Positions 25,271-33,447 of a DNA stretch of 64,000 bases are shown in pieces. The DNA lies in contig DATHXC010000004.1 in NCBI GenBank assembly GCA_035459965.1, positions 496,001-560,000 of the forward strand. Reading direction: 5' to 3'. Numbering within the stretch: position 1 is the stretch's first letter; each line of letters opens with the position of its first letter. Below the pieces are notes generated by a model. The model saw only the letters and a program-made list of their open reading frames with translations, did not search any database and was not told the DNA's origin. The stretch comes from DATHXC01 sp035459965 (GTDB taxonomy: Bacteria > Pseudomonadota > Gammaproteobacteria > Burkholderiales > Methylophilaceae). The position numbers were made by a program, and so were the translations under genes.

Positions 25271-25889
25271 CCTTAGTCTCAATTTTGGGTTCTGTCGCAG
25301 ATTTTGGTTGTGCAGGCTTGGTATGCAGTTTCAGCATGGCATCTTCAAATTTGCCTGCCAGCAACATAGGCAAAAGGGCGAGGCTGTCATCAATATTCTT
25401 TTCTATGGCCTGCATCTCATCACGGCTTGGGGGGTGTAGCACGAAATTGATCACGGCATTGCGGTCACCGGGGTGGCCTATGCCTAAACGCAAGCGCCAG
25501 AAATTGGGTGTCCCCAGATTGGCAGCAATATCCTTAAGGCCATTGTGTCCACCATGGCCGCCACCGAGTTTAAGCTTGACCGTGCCGGGCGGCAGGTCCA
25601 ATTCGTCATGGATCACCAAAACAGCCTCAGGCGGTATCTTGTAAAACTTGGCCAATGCGCCGACTGCACGTCCGCTGGAATTCATGAACGTGGTGGGCTT
25701 TAACAGCCATGCTTCATCGCCAGCAGATTTAAGCCGCCCGGCATGGCCGAAAAACTTGGCTTCCAGATTGAGCTTGCTGGCACTCTGCGCGCATAGCTGA
25801 TCGACCCACCAGAAGCCCGCATTGTGCCTGGTCGATTCGTATTCTGGGCCGGGATTACCCAGACCGACTATTAGCCTAATTCCACTCAT
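25260..25889 (-). CDS. pth: peptidyl-tRNA hydrolase
   Basis: Recycles peptidyl-tRNA released by stalled ribosomes. It is 209 residues long. The catalytic His lies in ESTRHNAGFWWVD near 21, with PTTFMNSSGRAVG near 66 and HDELDLPPGTVKLK near 93, then GGGHGGHNGL. The last 20 or so residues (PAQPKSATEPKIETKAKL) are a low-complexity Lys/Pro/Thr tail beyond the usual enzyme end and overlap the convergent c-di-GMP gene. It lies downstream of rplY in the conserved ispE-prs-rplY-pth cluster. Confidence 0.96.
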   Translation of the reverse strand: MSGIRLIVGLGNPGPEYESTRHNAGFWWVDQLCAQSASKLNLEAKFFGHAGRLKSAGDEAWLLKPTTFMNSSGRAVGALAKFYKIPPEAVLVIHDELDLPPGTVKLKLGGGHGGHNGLKDIAANLGTPNFWRLRLGIGHPGDRNAVINFVLHPPSRDEMQAIEKNIDDSLALLPMLLAGKFEDAMLKLHTKPAQPKSATEPKIETKAKL

Positions 25890-25922
25890 TTGGTGCTCAT
25901 TGTATCAGTCGCTATAAATAAA

Positions 25923-25954
25923 AACGCGCGTCCGGATAAACCGAAACGCGCGTT
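25923..25954 (-). terminator. probable intrinsic terminator downstream of rplY
   Basis: Inverted repeat AACGCGCGT (25923-25931) / ACGCGCGTT (25946-25954). Read on the minus strand, the stem is followed by TTTTTATTTAT. It lies between rplY and pth, so pth either depends on read-through or has its own promoter. Confidence 0.7.
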
Positions 25955-25980
25955 GCTTAGTACTTGAAGCTAAAACAGCT

Positions 25981-26012
25981 TGCCAAATTACTCGGCTGCC
26001 AAATTACTCAGC
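25981..26012. repeat. 16-bp tandem duplication across the rplY stop codon
   Basis: TGCCAAATTACTCGGC (25981-25996) is followed directly by TGCCAAATTACTCAGC (25997-26012), one mismatch in 16. On the minus strand each copy ends an Ala-Glu-stop, so the last codons and the stop of rplY are present twice in tandem. Confidence 0.85.
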
Positions 26013-26639
26013 TGCAGGTGTAGCCGCTTCTGCAACAGCAGCATCTGCTGCTACGTCAGCTGCAGATGGGCCGCGTGGCTTGGTCACGTTAGCTACAGCT
26101 GCGTCATCACCGTGGGCCAGTTGTACAAACTCAACACCCTTAGGCAACTTGATTTCTGACAAGTGAACTGCGGTGCCAACTTCAGCAGCGCCCAGATCCA
26201 CTTCCAGGAATTCTGGCAGGTCTTTTGCCAGACAGGTGATATCCACTTCAGTAAAGATGTGGGTAACGATACCGCCGCCAGTCTTAACGCCAGGGCAGGT
26301 TTCAGCGTTAATGAAGTGCAATGGCACCTTAACGTGAATCTTCTCTGTGGCGCTAACGCGTTGAAAGTCGATGTGTTGAATAGTGTTGCGAACCGGGTGC
26401 ATCTGGTAGTCACGTAATAACACGGATTCCTTCTTGCCATCCAACTCTAAAGTCAGGATGGAAGCATGGAATGCTTCGTGACGGAACTGAAGAAACAGCG
26501 CTTTATGGTCCAACTCAAGCGGCACTGCATCTTGATGTGCGCCATAAACAACACCTGGCACTTTACCAGCGCGACGAAGACGGCGGCTCGCACCCGTACC
26601 TTTGTCATCACGCTTGCTTGCTGCGATTAAAATTTCCAT
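26004..26639 (-). CDS. rplY: 50S ribosomal protein L25 (CTC family, long form)
   Basis: Binds 5S rRNA in the large subunit. The 211-residue protein is the long two-domain form. The N-terminal L25 barrel (RRLRRAGKVPGVVYG near 20) is followed by the CTC C-terminal domain (IHVKVPLHFINAETCPGVK near 104). An Ala-rich tail (about 185-211) is typical of the long form in betaproteobacteria. A TTAGGAG ribosome site precedes the ATG. It sits between prs and pth, as expected for the group. Confidence 0.95.
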   Translation of the reverse strand: MEILIAASKRDDKGTGASRRLRRAGKVPGVVYGAHQDAVPLELDHKALFLQFRHEAFHASILTLELDGKKESVLLRDYQMHPVRNTIQHIDFQRVSATEKIHVKVPLHFINAETCPGVKTGGGIVTHIFTEVDITCLAKDLPEFLEVDLGAAEVGTAVHLSEIKLPKGVEFVQLAHGDDAAVANVTKPRGPSAADVAADAAVAEAATPAAE

Positions 26640-26739
26640 TTTACTACTCCTAATTTACTGTCATCCGCGACCAGATAACAGGGTTGTGATCGACTTGCCA
26701 GATGGCAGATTGATCGAAACTTGTACTATGTAAACTGCT

Positions 26740-27690
26740 TTAATCTAAAAACAATGTGCTGACTGAATCTTCGTTACTAATGCGGCGTATGGTTTCAGCC
26801 AGTAATTCTGCTGCGCTTAACTGGCGTATTTTTTTGCAGGCCAGCGCTTCGGCACGCAATGGGATGGTATTAGTAACAACCAGCTCATCCAGATTCGAGT
26901 TGGTGATACGCTCAGCCGCAGTGCCCGATAATACTGCGTGTGTGCAGTACGCAAACACCTTAAGCGCACCTTGTTCTTTTAACGCCGTTGCTGCTTCACA
27001 CAGGGTATTGGCAGTATCCACCATGTCGTCCATCAACACGCAGGTACGGCCTGCCACATCGCCGATGATATTCATCACTTTTGCCACGTTAGCTTTAGGA
27101 CGGCGTTTATCAATAATCGCCAGGTCACAGCCGATCTGCTTGGCAGCTGCACGCGCACGCACAACACCGCCTACGTCAGGTGAAACTACCACCAGGTTGT
27201 CATAGTTGCGACGCCATAAATCGCTCAACAGCAATGGCGTGGCATAAATATTATCTACCGGGATATCAAAAAATCCCTGGATCTGGTCCGAGTGCAAATC
27301 CATCGTCAACACGCGGTTTACACCAACACTGGTTAGCATGTTCGCTACCACTTTGGCGGTGATTGCGACGCGTGCTGAACGCGGACGGCGGTCTTGCCTT
27401 GAGTAGCCGAGATACGGGATCGCTGCTGTAATGCGGCCTGCAGACGCACGGCGTAGTGCATCTATCATCACCATGACTTCCATCAGGTTGTCATTGGTGG
27501 GCATGCAGGTGGATTGCAGAACGAAGACATCCTTGCCGCGTACGTTATCCAGCAGCTCGATCATTACTTCGCCATCGCTGAAACGATCTACTGTGGCACG
27601 CCCCAGTTCCATACCGAGGTGGTTGACCACTTCTGCGGCAAGCTTGGGGTTGGCCGTGCCAGTAAATACCATCATGTCGCCTCTGGCCAC
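26740..27690 (-). CDS. prs: ribose-phosphate pyrophosphokinase
   Basis: Makes PRPP from ribose 5-phosphate and ATP for nucleotide, His and Trp synthesis. With the GTG at 27690 the protein starts (M)ARGDMMVFTGTANPK and has 316 residues, the usual length. ATGs at 27675 and 27672 are the alternatives. A longer in-frame start at 27765 would add 25 unrelated residues. Motifs: SRQDRRPRSARVAITAK near 97, DLHSDQIQGFFDIPVDN near 128 and the PRPP loop VLMDDMVDTANTLCEAA near 218. It lies between tRNA-Gln and rplY. Confidence 0.95.
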   Translation of the reverse strand: MARGDMMVFTGTANPKLAAEVVNHLGMELGRATVDRFSDGEVMIELLDNVRGKDVFVLQSTCMPTNDNLMEVMVMIDALRRASAGRITAAIPYLGYSRQDRRPRSARVAITAKVVANMLTSVGVNRVLTMDLHSDQIQGFFDIPVDNIYATPLLLSDLWRRNYDNLVVVSPDVGGVVRARAAAKQIGCDLAIIDKRRPKANVAKVMNIIGDVAGRTCVLMDDMVDTANTLCEAATALKEQGALKVFAYCTHAVLSGTAAERITNSNLDELVVTNTIPLRAEALACKKIRQLSAAELLAETIRRISNEDSVSTLFLD

Positions 27691-27784
27691 AGTCGGGATT
27701 CCTATAGATAAAGTGAAACAGCTTAAAAAATAAAAGCGTGTATGGTCTACACGCTCTTCTGGCAAATCTAGCTTCTAGTAATTC

Positions 27785-27861
27785 TGGCTGGGGAAGAAGG
27801 ATTCGAACCTTCGCATGCCGGAATCAAAATCCGGTGCCTTAACCAGCTTGGCGACTCCCCA
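27785..27861 (-). tRNA. tRNA-Gln (anticodon TTG)
   Basis: A 77-base minus-strand cloverleaf with encoded CCA. Acceptor TGGGGAG pairs with the TTCCCCA side, followed by discriminator G. The anticodon arm is CCGGATTTTGATTCCGG and the T arm AAGGTTCGAATCCTT. The U1-A72 pair and G73 are the known identity features of tRNA-Gln. It sits between ispE and prs, a classic betaproteobacterial arrangement, so it is probably processed from the operon transcript. Confidence 0.96.
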
Positions 27862-27885
27862 TTTGATCTTTAAAACACTTACAAC

Positions 27886-28797
27886 TTAATCGTTGAGTAA
27901 ATTATATAACGGATGCTGCTCTAATCCCTGTGTTTCATATGCAAATATTGGTGTGCCAGCAATTTCTGGCGGTACTTGGTCCAATATTTCTTTCGCTAGT
28001 ACTTTAGCTGAATTCTTTTCATCCAATAACGAATCCTGGATTTCTATAAACACTGAAGCGCCGGATCCACTCATGCGTGCTTGTGAGAACTGGTTAAGCC
28101 AACTCAAACAAGATGCGACAGCAGGGTAACGTTGACAGACTACAGGCTCTAAATCGTTTCGAAACTGGGTTTGCTGCTTTTCTTTTTCGGGGAAGACCCC
28201 TGAAAAGGCCGCTATTGTCGTGGGAATCGTGCTTCTTGTCAATTCCTCTGCACTAAAAACTTGTGCTGTAGAGACGTGTATTTTCGGTGTGAGAATGACG
28301 TAATGTGCCGGAGGTAGTGCGATTTCCTGTATTTTTTCGCCTATACCTTCAACCCAGGCATTTTTGCCGAAAATAAAAAAAGGGACGTCCGCACCGAGCT
28401 TTAGCCCTAAATCCATCAATTCCTGACGGCTCAAATTCAAATCCCACAGTTTGTTTAAAGCGATCAGCACAGTGGCGGCATCTGAACTTCCACCGCCAAG
28501 ACCGCCACCCATGGGGATGGATTTTTCTACAGCAATATCTACTCCCGATTGACTGCCCGTATGCTGTTTGAGTAGCTGTGCAGCTCGTATGGTGAGGTCT
28601 TGTGATTCGGGCACGCCAGCCATCTCTTTACTGCGGGCAATGACACCATCCTGGCGCGGCCTGAGCAGTATGGTGTCATTGAAATCGACCAGCCTGAATA
28701 CGCTTTGCAACAGGTGATAGCCATCAGCGCGTCGACCTGTTACATGCAGGAACAGGTTGACTTTGGCTGGTGCTGGAAAGGGCTGGAAGTCTTGCAT
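27886..28797 (-). CDS. ispE: 4-diphosphocytidyl-2-C-methyl-D-erythritol kinase
   Basis: The ATP-dependent kinase of the non-mevalonate isoprenoid pathway. The 303-residue GHMP-family protein has FPAPAKVNLFLHVTGRRADGYH at its start (key Lys and Asn-Leu), the ATP loop PMGGGLGGGSSDAATVL near 92 and the C-terminal motif ARMSGSGASVFIE near 240. It follows lolB in the minus-strand cluster and precedes tRNA-Gln by 24 bases. Confidence 0.96.
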   Translation of the reverse strand: MQDFQPFPAPAKVNLFLHVTGRRADGYHLLQSVFRLVDFNDTILLRPRQDGVIARSKEMAGVPESQDLTIRAAQLLKQHTGSQSGVDIAVEKSIPMGGGLGGGSSDAATVLIALNKLWDLNLSRQELMDLGLKLGADVPFFIFGKNAWVEGIGEKIQEIALPPAHYVILTPKIHVSTAQVFSAEELTRSTIPTTIAAFSGVFPEKEKQQTQFRNDLEPVVCQRYPAVASCLSWLNQFSQARMSGSGASVFIEIQDSLLDEKNSAKVLAKEILDQVPPEIAGTPIFAYETQGLEQHPLYNLLND

Positions 28798-28835
28798 GTT
28801 TAGATGTTAGTTTGATATTGGCTTGGGTTTGCTTA

Positions 28836-29525
28836 TTACTTTAATGCATTTACCTGCAGATTATCGGAGGTATCCCAGCGTTCGATAATCAGTTTCAGGT
28901 ACAGCTTTGGGTTGCGCAGGGTCAGTTTGCTGGGCAGCGAATTTCCGCTGACATCACGATATTCTTGGTATTCGACTTCCCAGCCATCCTGCACCAGCTT
29001 GGTCAGCTTGCCTGACTCGTCCCATGATGCTTTTTCAATCGCACTTTTGGTCGGGCGACCAACTACCCAATCGGTCAGGTTGGTTACCGGCAGGCGCCAC
29101 CCCAGCGTTTGCTGCGTGAGTGTTTCGGCATCGCTGGCAACATAGGTTTTGCCATCGCTGCTGGTCAGGGTCACATTCTCATCGGTGGTTTTGACAGCAG
29201 CTATTTTGCCTCCCATAGGCGAGTAGAAAGCGATGTCATCTTTTTTATCCAGATGCTGCCAGTGGATGGTGCCAGAAACGCCCCGCCCATCTGTTTGTAC
29301 GCCGATACGGCCATCGATAATAAAGTTCTGGATATGCTCAATGCTGGCCAAATGCTTTTGATTGGCATCCGCGGCGGCTGCACTTGGTGTTGAAGTTTCC
29401 GTTTTGGCAGGCAGTGAAGTGCAGCCTGTAGTGACCAGCAGGCCGGCTATCGATAATGCACCTGCAATTAAGCGTAATTCAGGTAAGCGTATATGAGCCA
29501 GGCTCACATTTAATAATGCGGACAT
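28836..29525 (-). CDS. lolB: outer-membrane lipoprotein receptor LolB
   Basis: Receives lipoproteins from LolA and inserts them into the outer membrane. The 229-residue protein has a rather long signal region with lipobox VTTGC near residue 35. The LolB beta-barrel motifs are FIIDGRIGVQTDGRGVSGTI near 68, TLGWRLPVTNLTDWVVGRP near 140 and KLTLRNPKLYLKLIIERW near 200. It is preceded by the TPR gene (6-base gap) and followed by ispE. Confidence 0.93.
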   Translation of the reverse strand: MSALLNVSLAHIRLPELRLIAGALSIAGLLVTTGCTSLPAKTETSTPSAAAADANQKHLASIEHIQNFIIDGRIGVQTDGRGVSGTIHWQHLDKKDDIAFYSPMGGKIAAVKTTDENVTLTSSDGKTYVASDAETLTQQTLGWRLPVTNLTDWVVGRPTKSAIEKASWDESGKLTKLVQDGWEVEYQEYRDVSGNSLPSKLTLRNPKLYLKLIIERWDTSDNLQVNALK

Positions 29526-29531
29526 TCCTGG

Positions 29532-31277
29532 TTAACGCTTGAATTTTTTAGAAGTGTTGATCAGCACTTCATTGTCCGGGTAGGCGCGCAATGCATCCTC
29601 CCAGGTTTGCTGTGCTTCATCATGCTTGCCCTGTTGCCAAAGTACTTCACCCAGATGCGCTGCAATCTCCGGGTCAGACTGTGTTGAGTAAGCCCGTTGT
29701 AGATAGTCTGCAGCCTGATCCAACTTGCCAAGGCGATACTTGACCCAGCCCATACTATCCAAGATGTAGTGATCATTCGGGCTCAGGTACAACGCTTTCT
29801 CAATCAGCTTGTTGGCTTCGTCGAGCTTCTGATTGCGGTCTGCCAGCGAATAGCCAAGCGCATTGTAGGCTTGCGCAAAATCAGGCTTGATCAGAATTAC
29901 TTTGCGTAACTCCCTTTCTGATACCTCGATCTGGCCGACGCGTTCTGCGGCCATGGCAAAGTCATAGATGATGTCTGGCGTATTCGGGTAAGTGTTGACC
30001 GCTTTGTTGAGCAAATCGTAGGCTTCCTGATAACGTTTGGCCTGGTTAAGCAAGTTGGCTTGAGCTTGGCTGACTACAGTCATCTGCTCGGTGTTGACCT
30101 CTTTTAGCTCACTCAGCATGGTGATGGCAGCATCTACATTTTGAGTGCGCGCAATTACGCCAGCAATGCTGATTTTGGCTTCTAGGTAGCGTTCGCCGGG
30201 CTGCACCTTGTTGTAGTAAGCCAGTGCCTGGGTGTCATTCTTTTGCTTTTCCGCGATTTGCCCGAGATATAGATAAATCTGATCCGGGTCCTTAAAGTCG
30301 GCTTTCAGCGCTTGCTGGAAATAGGATTCGGATTCTGTGAATTCCCCGGCCTGAAATGAAAGCAGGCCGACAACAACGAGGATTTCCGGGTTGTTATTAG
30401 AAGCCTTAACCAGCTTTAAAAACTCTGGCTTGGCCTCGGCAAAACGCTTTTGGTTCACCAGCAGCCGCGCCATGGTCAGGCGTACTTCATTGGATTCAGG
30501 GTATTTCTTCAGGAACTCACGATAAAATTTCAGCGTTTCATCCGGTGACTGGCTGAACAGCACCTGCCCTTGCAGGATCGCATTCATTTCCCAGCCGGGA
30601 TGCAGTGATTCCGCAATTGACAGTTCGTAAAGTGCCAGCTCATTTTTACCCGCTGCCCAAGCCGAATGACCCACAGTAAAGTGAGCTTCCGGTACTTTAG
30701 GATAGGGCTGTGCCAACTCCTGAACTAACAGGAGCACCGCATTCTTGTCTTGCTGGCGTGCCAGTAAGGTGTTCAGGTATAGAAAGCCGTTGGCACGCGT
30801 ATCTTCCTTGGCTAGCAGTTTTTGTAAATATGGTTTGGCTTCATCCAGTTTGCCAGACGCGACCAGCATCTGCGTGCTGGCTTGCTGTGCTTCAATTGAA
30901 TCAGGGTCAAGGTCTGCCCACAGGCTCACGGCCTGCATCGCTACCTGTGGATTATTTGCGGATACGGCCACTTTGGCCGCGCGCTCTGCCAGGCGAGGGT
31001 CTCGGCTGGACTTGGCAAGATCCAGAAACAGGTTGCTGGCTAGATTAAGGTCACCACGTTGCCCGGCAATCTCGCCAACCAGGTATTTAAAGATGAATTC
31101 ACTGGAAACCTGGGTCTGTGGAGCTTCAGTTTGTTGAACTGCAGCTACTTTGATATCGTCAGCAGCGTGTGCATTTAAATTCAATGTGAGTGCAATAGCC
31201 ACGCTGGATAAGGCTAGCTTGAAAGTACGCTGGCTAGATAGGTTCTTATGAGCAGGCATGCTTTTAGGATTAGGCAT
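29532..31277 (-). CDS. exported tetratricopeptide-repeat protein
   Basis: A 581-residue protein with a signal peptide (about 1-38, cleaved after LNAHA), then more than ten TPR-like helical hairpins. Examples are LGYSLADRNQKLDEANKLIEKALYLSPND near 470-500 written in pieces as AYNALGYSLADRN and LIEKALYLSPND, and AAHLGEVLWQQGKHDEAQQ near 545. Such proteins sit next to lolB in many beta- and gammaproteobacteria and are thought to be periplasmic or lipoprotein-associated scaffolds; the partner is unknown. An ATG at 31259 is an alternative start giving the same signal peptide. Confidence 0.9.
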   Translation of the reverse strand: MPNPKSMPAHKNLSSQRTFKLALSSVAIALTLNLNAHAADDIKVAAVQQTEAPQTQVSSEFIFKYLVGEIAGQRGDLNLASNLFLDLAKSSRDPRLAERAAKVAVSANNPQVAMQAVSLWADLDPDSIEAQQASTQMLVASGKLDEAKPYLQKLLAKEDTRANGFLYLNTLLARQQDKNAVLLLVQELAQPYPKVPEAHFTVGHSAWAAGKNELALYELSIAESLHPGWEMNAILQGQVLFSQSPDETLKFYREFLKKYPESNEVRLTMARLLVNQKRFAEAKPEFLKLVKASNNNPEILVVVGLLSFQAGEFTESESYFQQALKADFKDPDQIYLYLGQIAEKQKNDTQALAYYNKVQPGERYLEAKISIAGVIARTQNVDAAITMLSELKEVNTEQMTVVSQAQANLLNQAKRYQEAYDLLNKAVNTYPNTPDIIYDFAMAAERVGQIEVSERELRKVILIKPDFAQAYNALGYSLADRNQKLDEANKLIEKALYLSPNDHYILDSMGWVKYRLGKLDQAADYLQRAYSTQSDPEIAAHLGEVLWQQGKHDEAQQTWEDALRAYPDNEVLINTSKKFKR

Positions 31278-31677
31278 AATTTTTGAGATATTCTCGTTGC
31301 TTGATGGATTAGGGATCAGGTTTCCAGCACTTCAGGATTATCAACACATCAAATTCATGAACGCCTGATTTATAAATACATAGGATTGCAAACCCCAGGA
31401 TATAGCTTAGTCCGTGACACTCATTGCAAGTTCATCCATAATGAAGCCTGACTATAGCTTTTTGCAGCGAACTTTCCAATAGCTTTAGTCTCCAAATGTT
31501 GCTGCAAAACTTTGCTTGCTGAATTGAAAAGGAGCGCTTGACAATTGTCAGGCGTTTTTTTAATTTAGCAAGCCTAATTTGCGGTTACGAAATTTTGCTA
31601 GCCAAAATTTGGATATATATTAAGTTTAGCTCGATTTTATTGGCGTTTCGCATAACTCGGAGTGTTTCAAATTACTT
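31278..31677. promoter_or_regulatory. divergent promoter region with a palindromic TTGACA element
   Basis: This 400-base gap separates the TPR gene from the ABC exporter genes. At 31535-31554 a 20-base near-perfect palindrome (CGCTTGACAA/TTGTCAGGCG) is followed by seven T. It contains TTGACA (31538-31543), 17 bases before TAATTT (31561-31566). It could be a sigma-70 promoter for the ABC genes with an operator-like palindrome over the -35, or a plus-strand terminator with nothing to terminate. I found no gene here. Confidence 0.4.
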
Positions 31678-32607
31678 ATGACTACTGTAACCGTTGAGGC
31701 GATCGACCTTACCCGCATTTATGGTGGCCGCGAGGCAGTGCGTGATGTGAGTTTTTCATTGACTAAAGGCGAAGTGCTTGGTTTTCTTGGCCCGAATGGC
31801 GCAGGAAAATCCACTACCATGAAGATGCTGACCGGCAATCTGGCGCCTAGCAAAGGCAGTGTCAAGATTTGCGGCATCGACATGATGGAAAACCCGAAAG
31901 AAGCCAAGGCGCTGATTGGCTACCTGCCAGAGCAGCCGCCTTTATACCGCGAACTGACTGTAGATGAGTTTCTGGAAGTAGCCGCCCGACTGCATCGCGT
32001 GAAAAGCAGCCATATCAAGAAAGCCGTGCAATCCGCGAAAGAGCGATGTGGACTGACTGAAATGGGCAAGCGCCTGATTGAGAACTTATCCAAAGGCTAC
32101 CAGCAGCGTGTCGGGATCGCCCAGGCCATTATTCATAATCCCATGGTGGTCATCCTGGATGAACCTACCGTCGGCCTTGATCCCATCCAGATTCGCGATA
32201 TCAGAACCCTTATCAAAGACCTGGGCAAAGAGCATAGCGTGATTCTTTCTACCCATATCCTGCCTGAAGTTGAAATGGTGTGCGGCCACGTACAGATTAT
32301 CGACAAGGGACAGCTGGTGTTTAACGGCTCTATCGATGTACTTGCCCAGCAGCGTCAGGGCAACAAGCTGGTCCTTGGATTGCATAATCCGCCTGCTAAT
32401 GAAGAACTGCTGAAAATTCCCGGGGTAGTCAGTATCGACAGCCTGCCGAGTGGCCTGTTGCGAGTCAATTATGCTGAGGGCCAGGCCCCGGCAGAAGCTC
32501 TGGTGCAGGCTGCCGTCAGCCAGGGGTGGGGTTTACATCAGATCAATCCAGACCAGACCAGCCTGGAAGATGTCTTTGTGCAATTAACCTATCAGGAAGC
32601 TGCTTAA
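31678..32607 (+). CDS. ABC exporter ATP-binding protein (GldA/NatA-like)
   Basis: A 309-residue ABC ATPase. Walker A GPNGAGKST is near 40, signature LSKGYQQRVGIAQAI near 136, Walker B MVVILDEPTVGLDP near 155 and the His switch STHILPEVE near 192. About 90 C-terminal residues lie beyond the nucleotide-binding domain, as in CcmA/GldA-type exporters. It heads a four-gene set with a permease, a GldG-like protein and a DUF4340 protein. In Bacteroidetes the Gld proteins support gliding, but the same set is widespread in non-gliding bacteria, where the cargo is unknown. Confidence 0.93.
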   Translation: MTTVTVEAIDLTRIYGGREAVRDVSFSLTKGEVLGFLGPNGAGKSTTMKMLTGNLAPSKGSVKICGIDMMENPKEAKALIGYLPEQPPLYRELTVDEFLEVAARLHRVKSSHIKKAVQSAKERCGLTEMGKRLIENLSKGYQQRVGIAQAIIHNPMVVILDEPTVGLDPIQIRDIRTLIKDLGKEHSVILSTHILPEVEMVCGHVQIIDKGQLVFNGSIDVLAQQRQGNKLVLGLHNPPANEELLKIPGVVSIDSLPSGLLRVNYAEGQAPAEALVQAAVSQGWGLHQINPDQTSLEDVFVQLTYQEAA

Positions 32608-32687
32608 GTCACTAAACGCTTAATCCAGTTAATGAACAAACTAGCCAGCAAGATAGTTGGCATCTATTCAAATAAGGTGGTCTATTT

Positions 32688-33434
32688 ATGATTCTCAATA
32701 TTGCCAGAAAAGAACTCAAAAGCCTGTTCGCTTCGCCTATGGGCTGGGTGATCCTGGCTTTGCTGCAATTCGTCTTTGGTACATTCTTCCTGATCGGTAT
32801 CGACCAGTATTTCCAGACCATGTCCGGCGTCATTCGACCAGAAGAACGCCTTGGGGTGACAGAATATGTGGGCCACAATGTATTCAGTATTGCCTCCATG
32901 GTGATGCTGTTCGCAGTGCCATTACTTTCCATGCGCCTCATCAGTGAAGAGCGCCGTCAGCAAACACTAACATTCCTGTTCAGCGCACCGCTCTCACTGA
33001 CCGAAATAGTCCTAGGGAAATTTTTTGGCCTGGTGTCATTCCTCTCTATCGTGATCTTGTTTATTGCCGCCATGATGAGCGCCCTGAACTTGTGGTCTGA
33101 TATTGATTTCGGCTATGTGATCTCCAATATCATTGGCCTGTGGTTCTTGGTTGCCAGCTTTTCTGCCCTGGGTATTTATGTGTCCAGCCTTACCCAACAG
33201 CCTGTAGTCGCGGGTATTATTACCTTTGTCGCTTTATTTGCCTTGCTGATCCTCGATTACTTTTTTGCTGGTGACCCTAGCAGTAACATCGCCTATCTCT
33301 CACTCATGCGGCACTTTGAGCCATTCTCACGCGGATTGATGGATACCCGTGACTTTGCTTATTTCCTGCTATTCATCATTACTTTCTTGACTCTGACAGT
33401 GCGTCGTCTTGACGCTGACCGTCTGCGTGGCTAA
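32688..33434 (+). CDS. ABC exporter permease (GldF-like, ABC-2 type)
   Basis: A 248-residue inner-membrane protein with six hydrophobic segments. The start NIARKELKSLFASPMGWVIL is typical of the GldF/NosY-like permease family. Helices lie near 18-40, 65-85, 105-130, 140-165, 170-195 and 220-240. It lies between the ATPase and GldG-like genes, 80 bases after the ATPase. The short C terminus runs into the next gene's start region with a 13-base gap to the preferred ATG. Confidence 0.92.
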   Translation: MILNIARKELKSLFASPMGWVILALLQFVFGTFFLIGIDQYFQTMSGVIRPEERLGVTEYVGHNVFSIASMVMLFAVPLLSMRLISEERRQQTLTFLFSAPLSLTEIVLGKFFGLVSFLSIVILFIAAMMSALNLWSDIDFGYVISNIIGLWFLVASFSALGIYVSSLTQQPVVAGIITFVALFALLILDYFFAGDPSSNIAYLSLMRHFEPFSRGLMDTRDFAYFLLFIITFLTLTVRRLDADRLRG

Positions 33435-33447
33435 TCGGGTATTTATC

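Noticed and set aside
27691..27765. 25-residue N-terminal extension of prs
   Set aside because: PRPP synthetases begin a few residues before MVFTGxANP; the GTG at 27690 gives the normal length.
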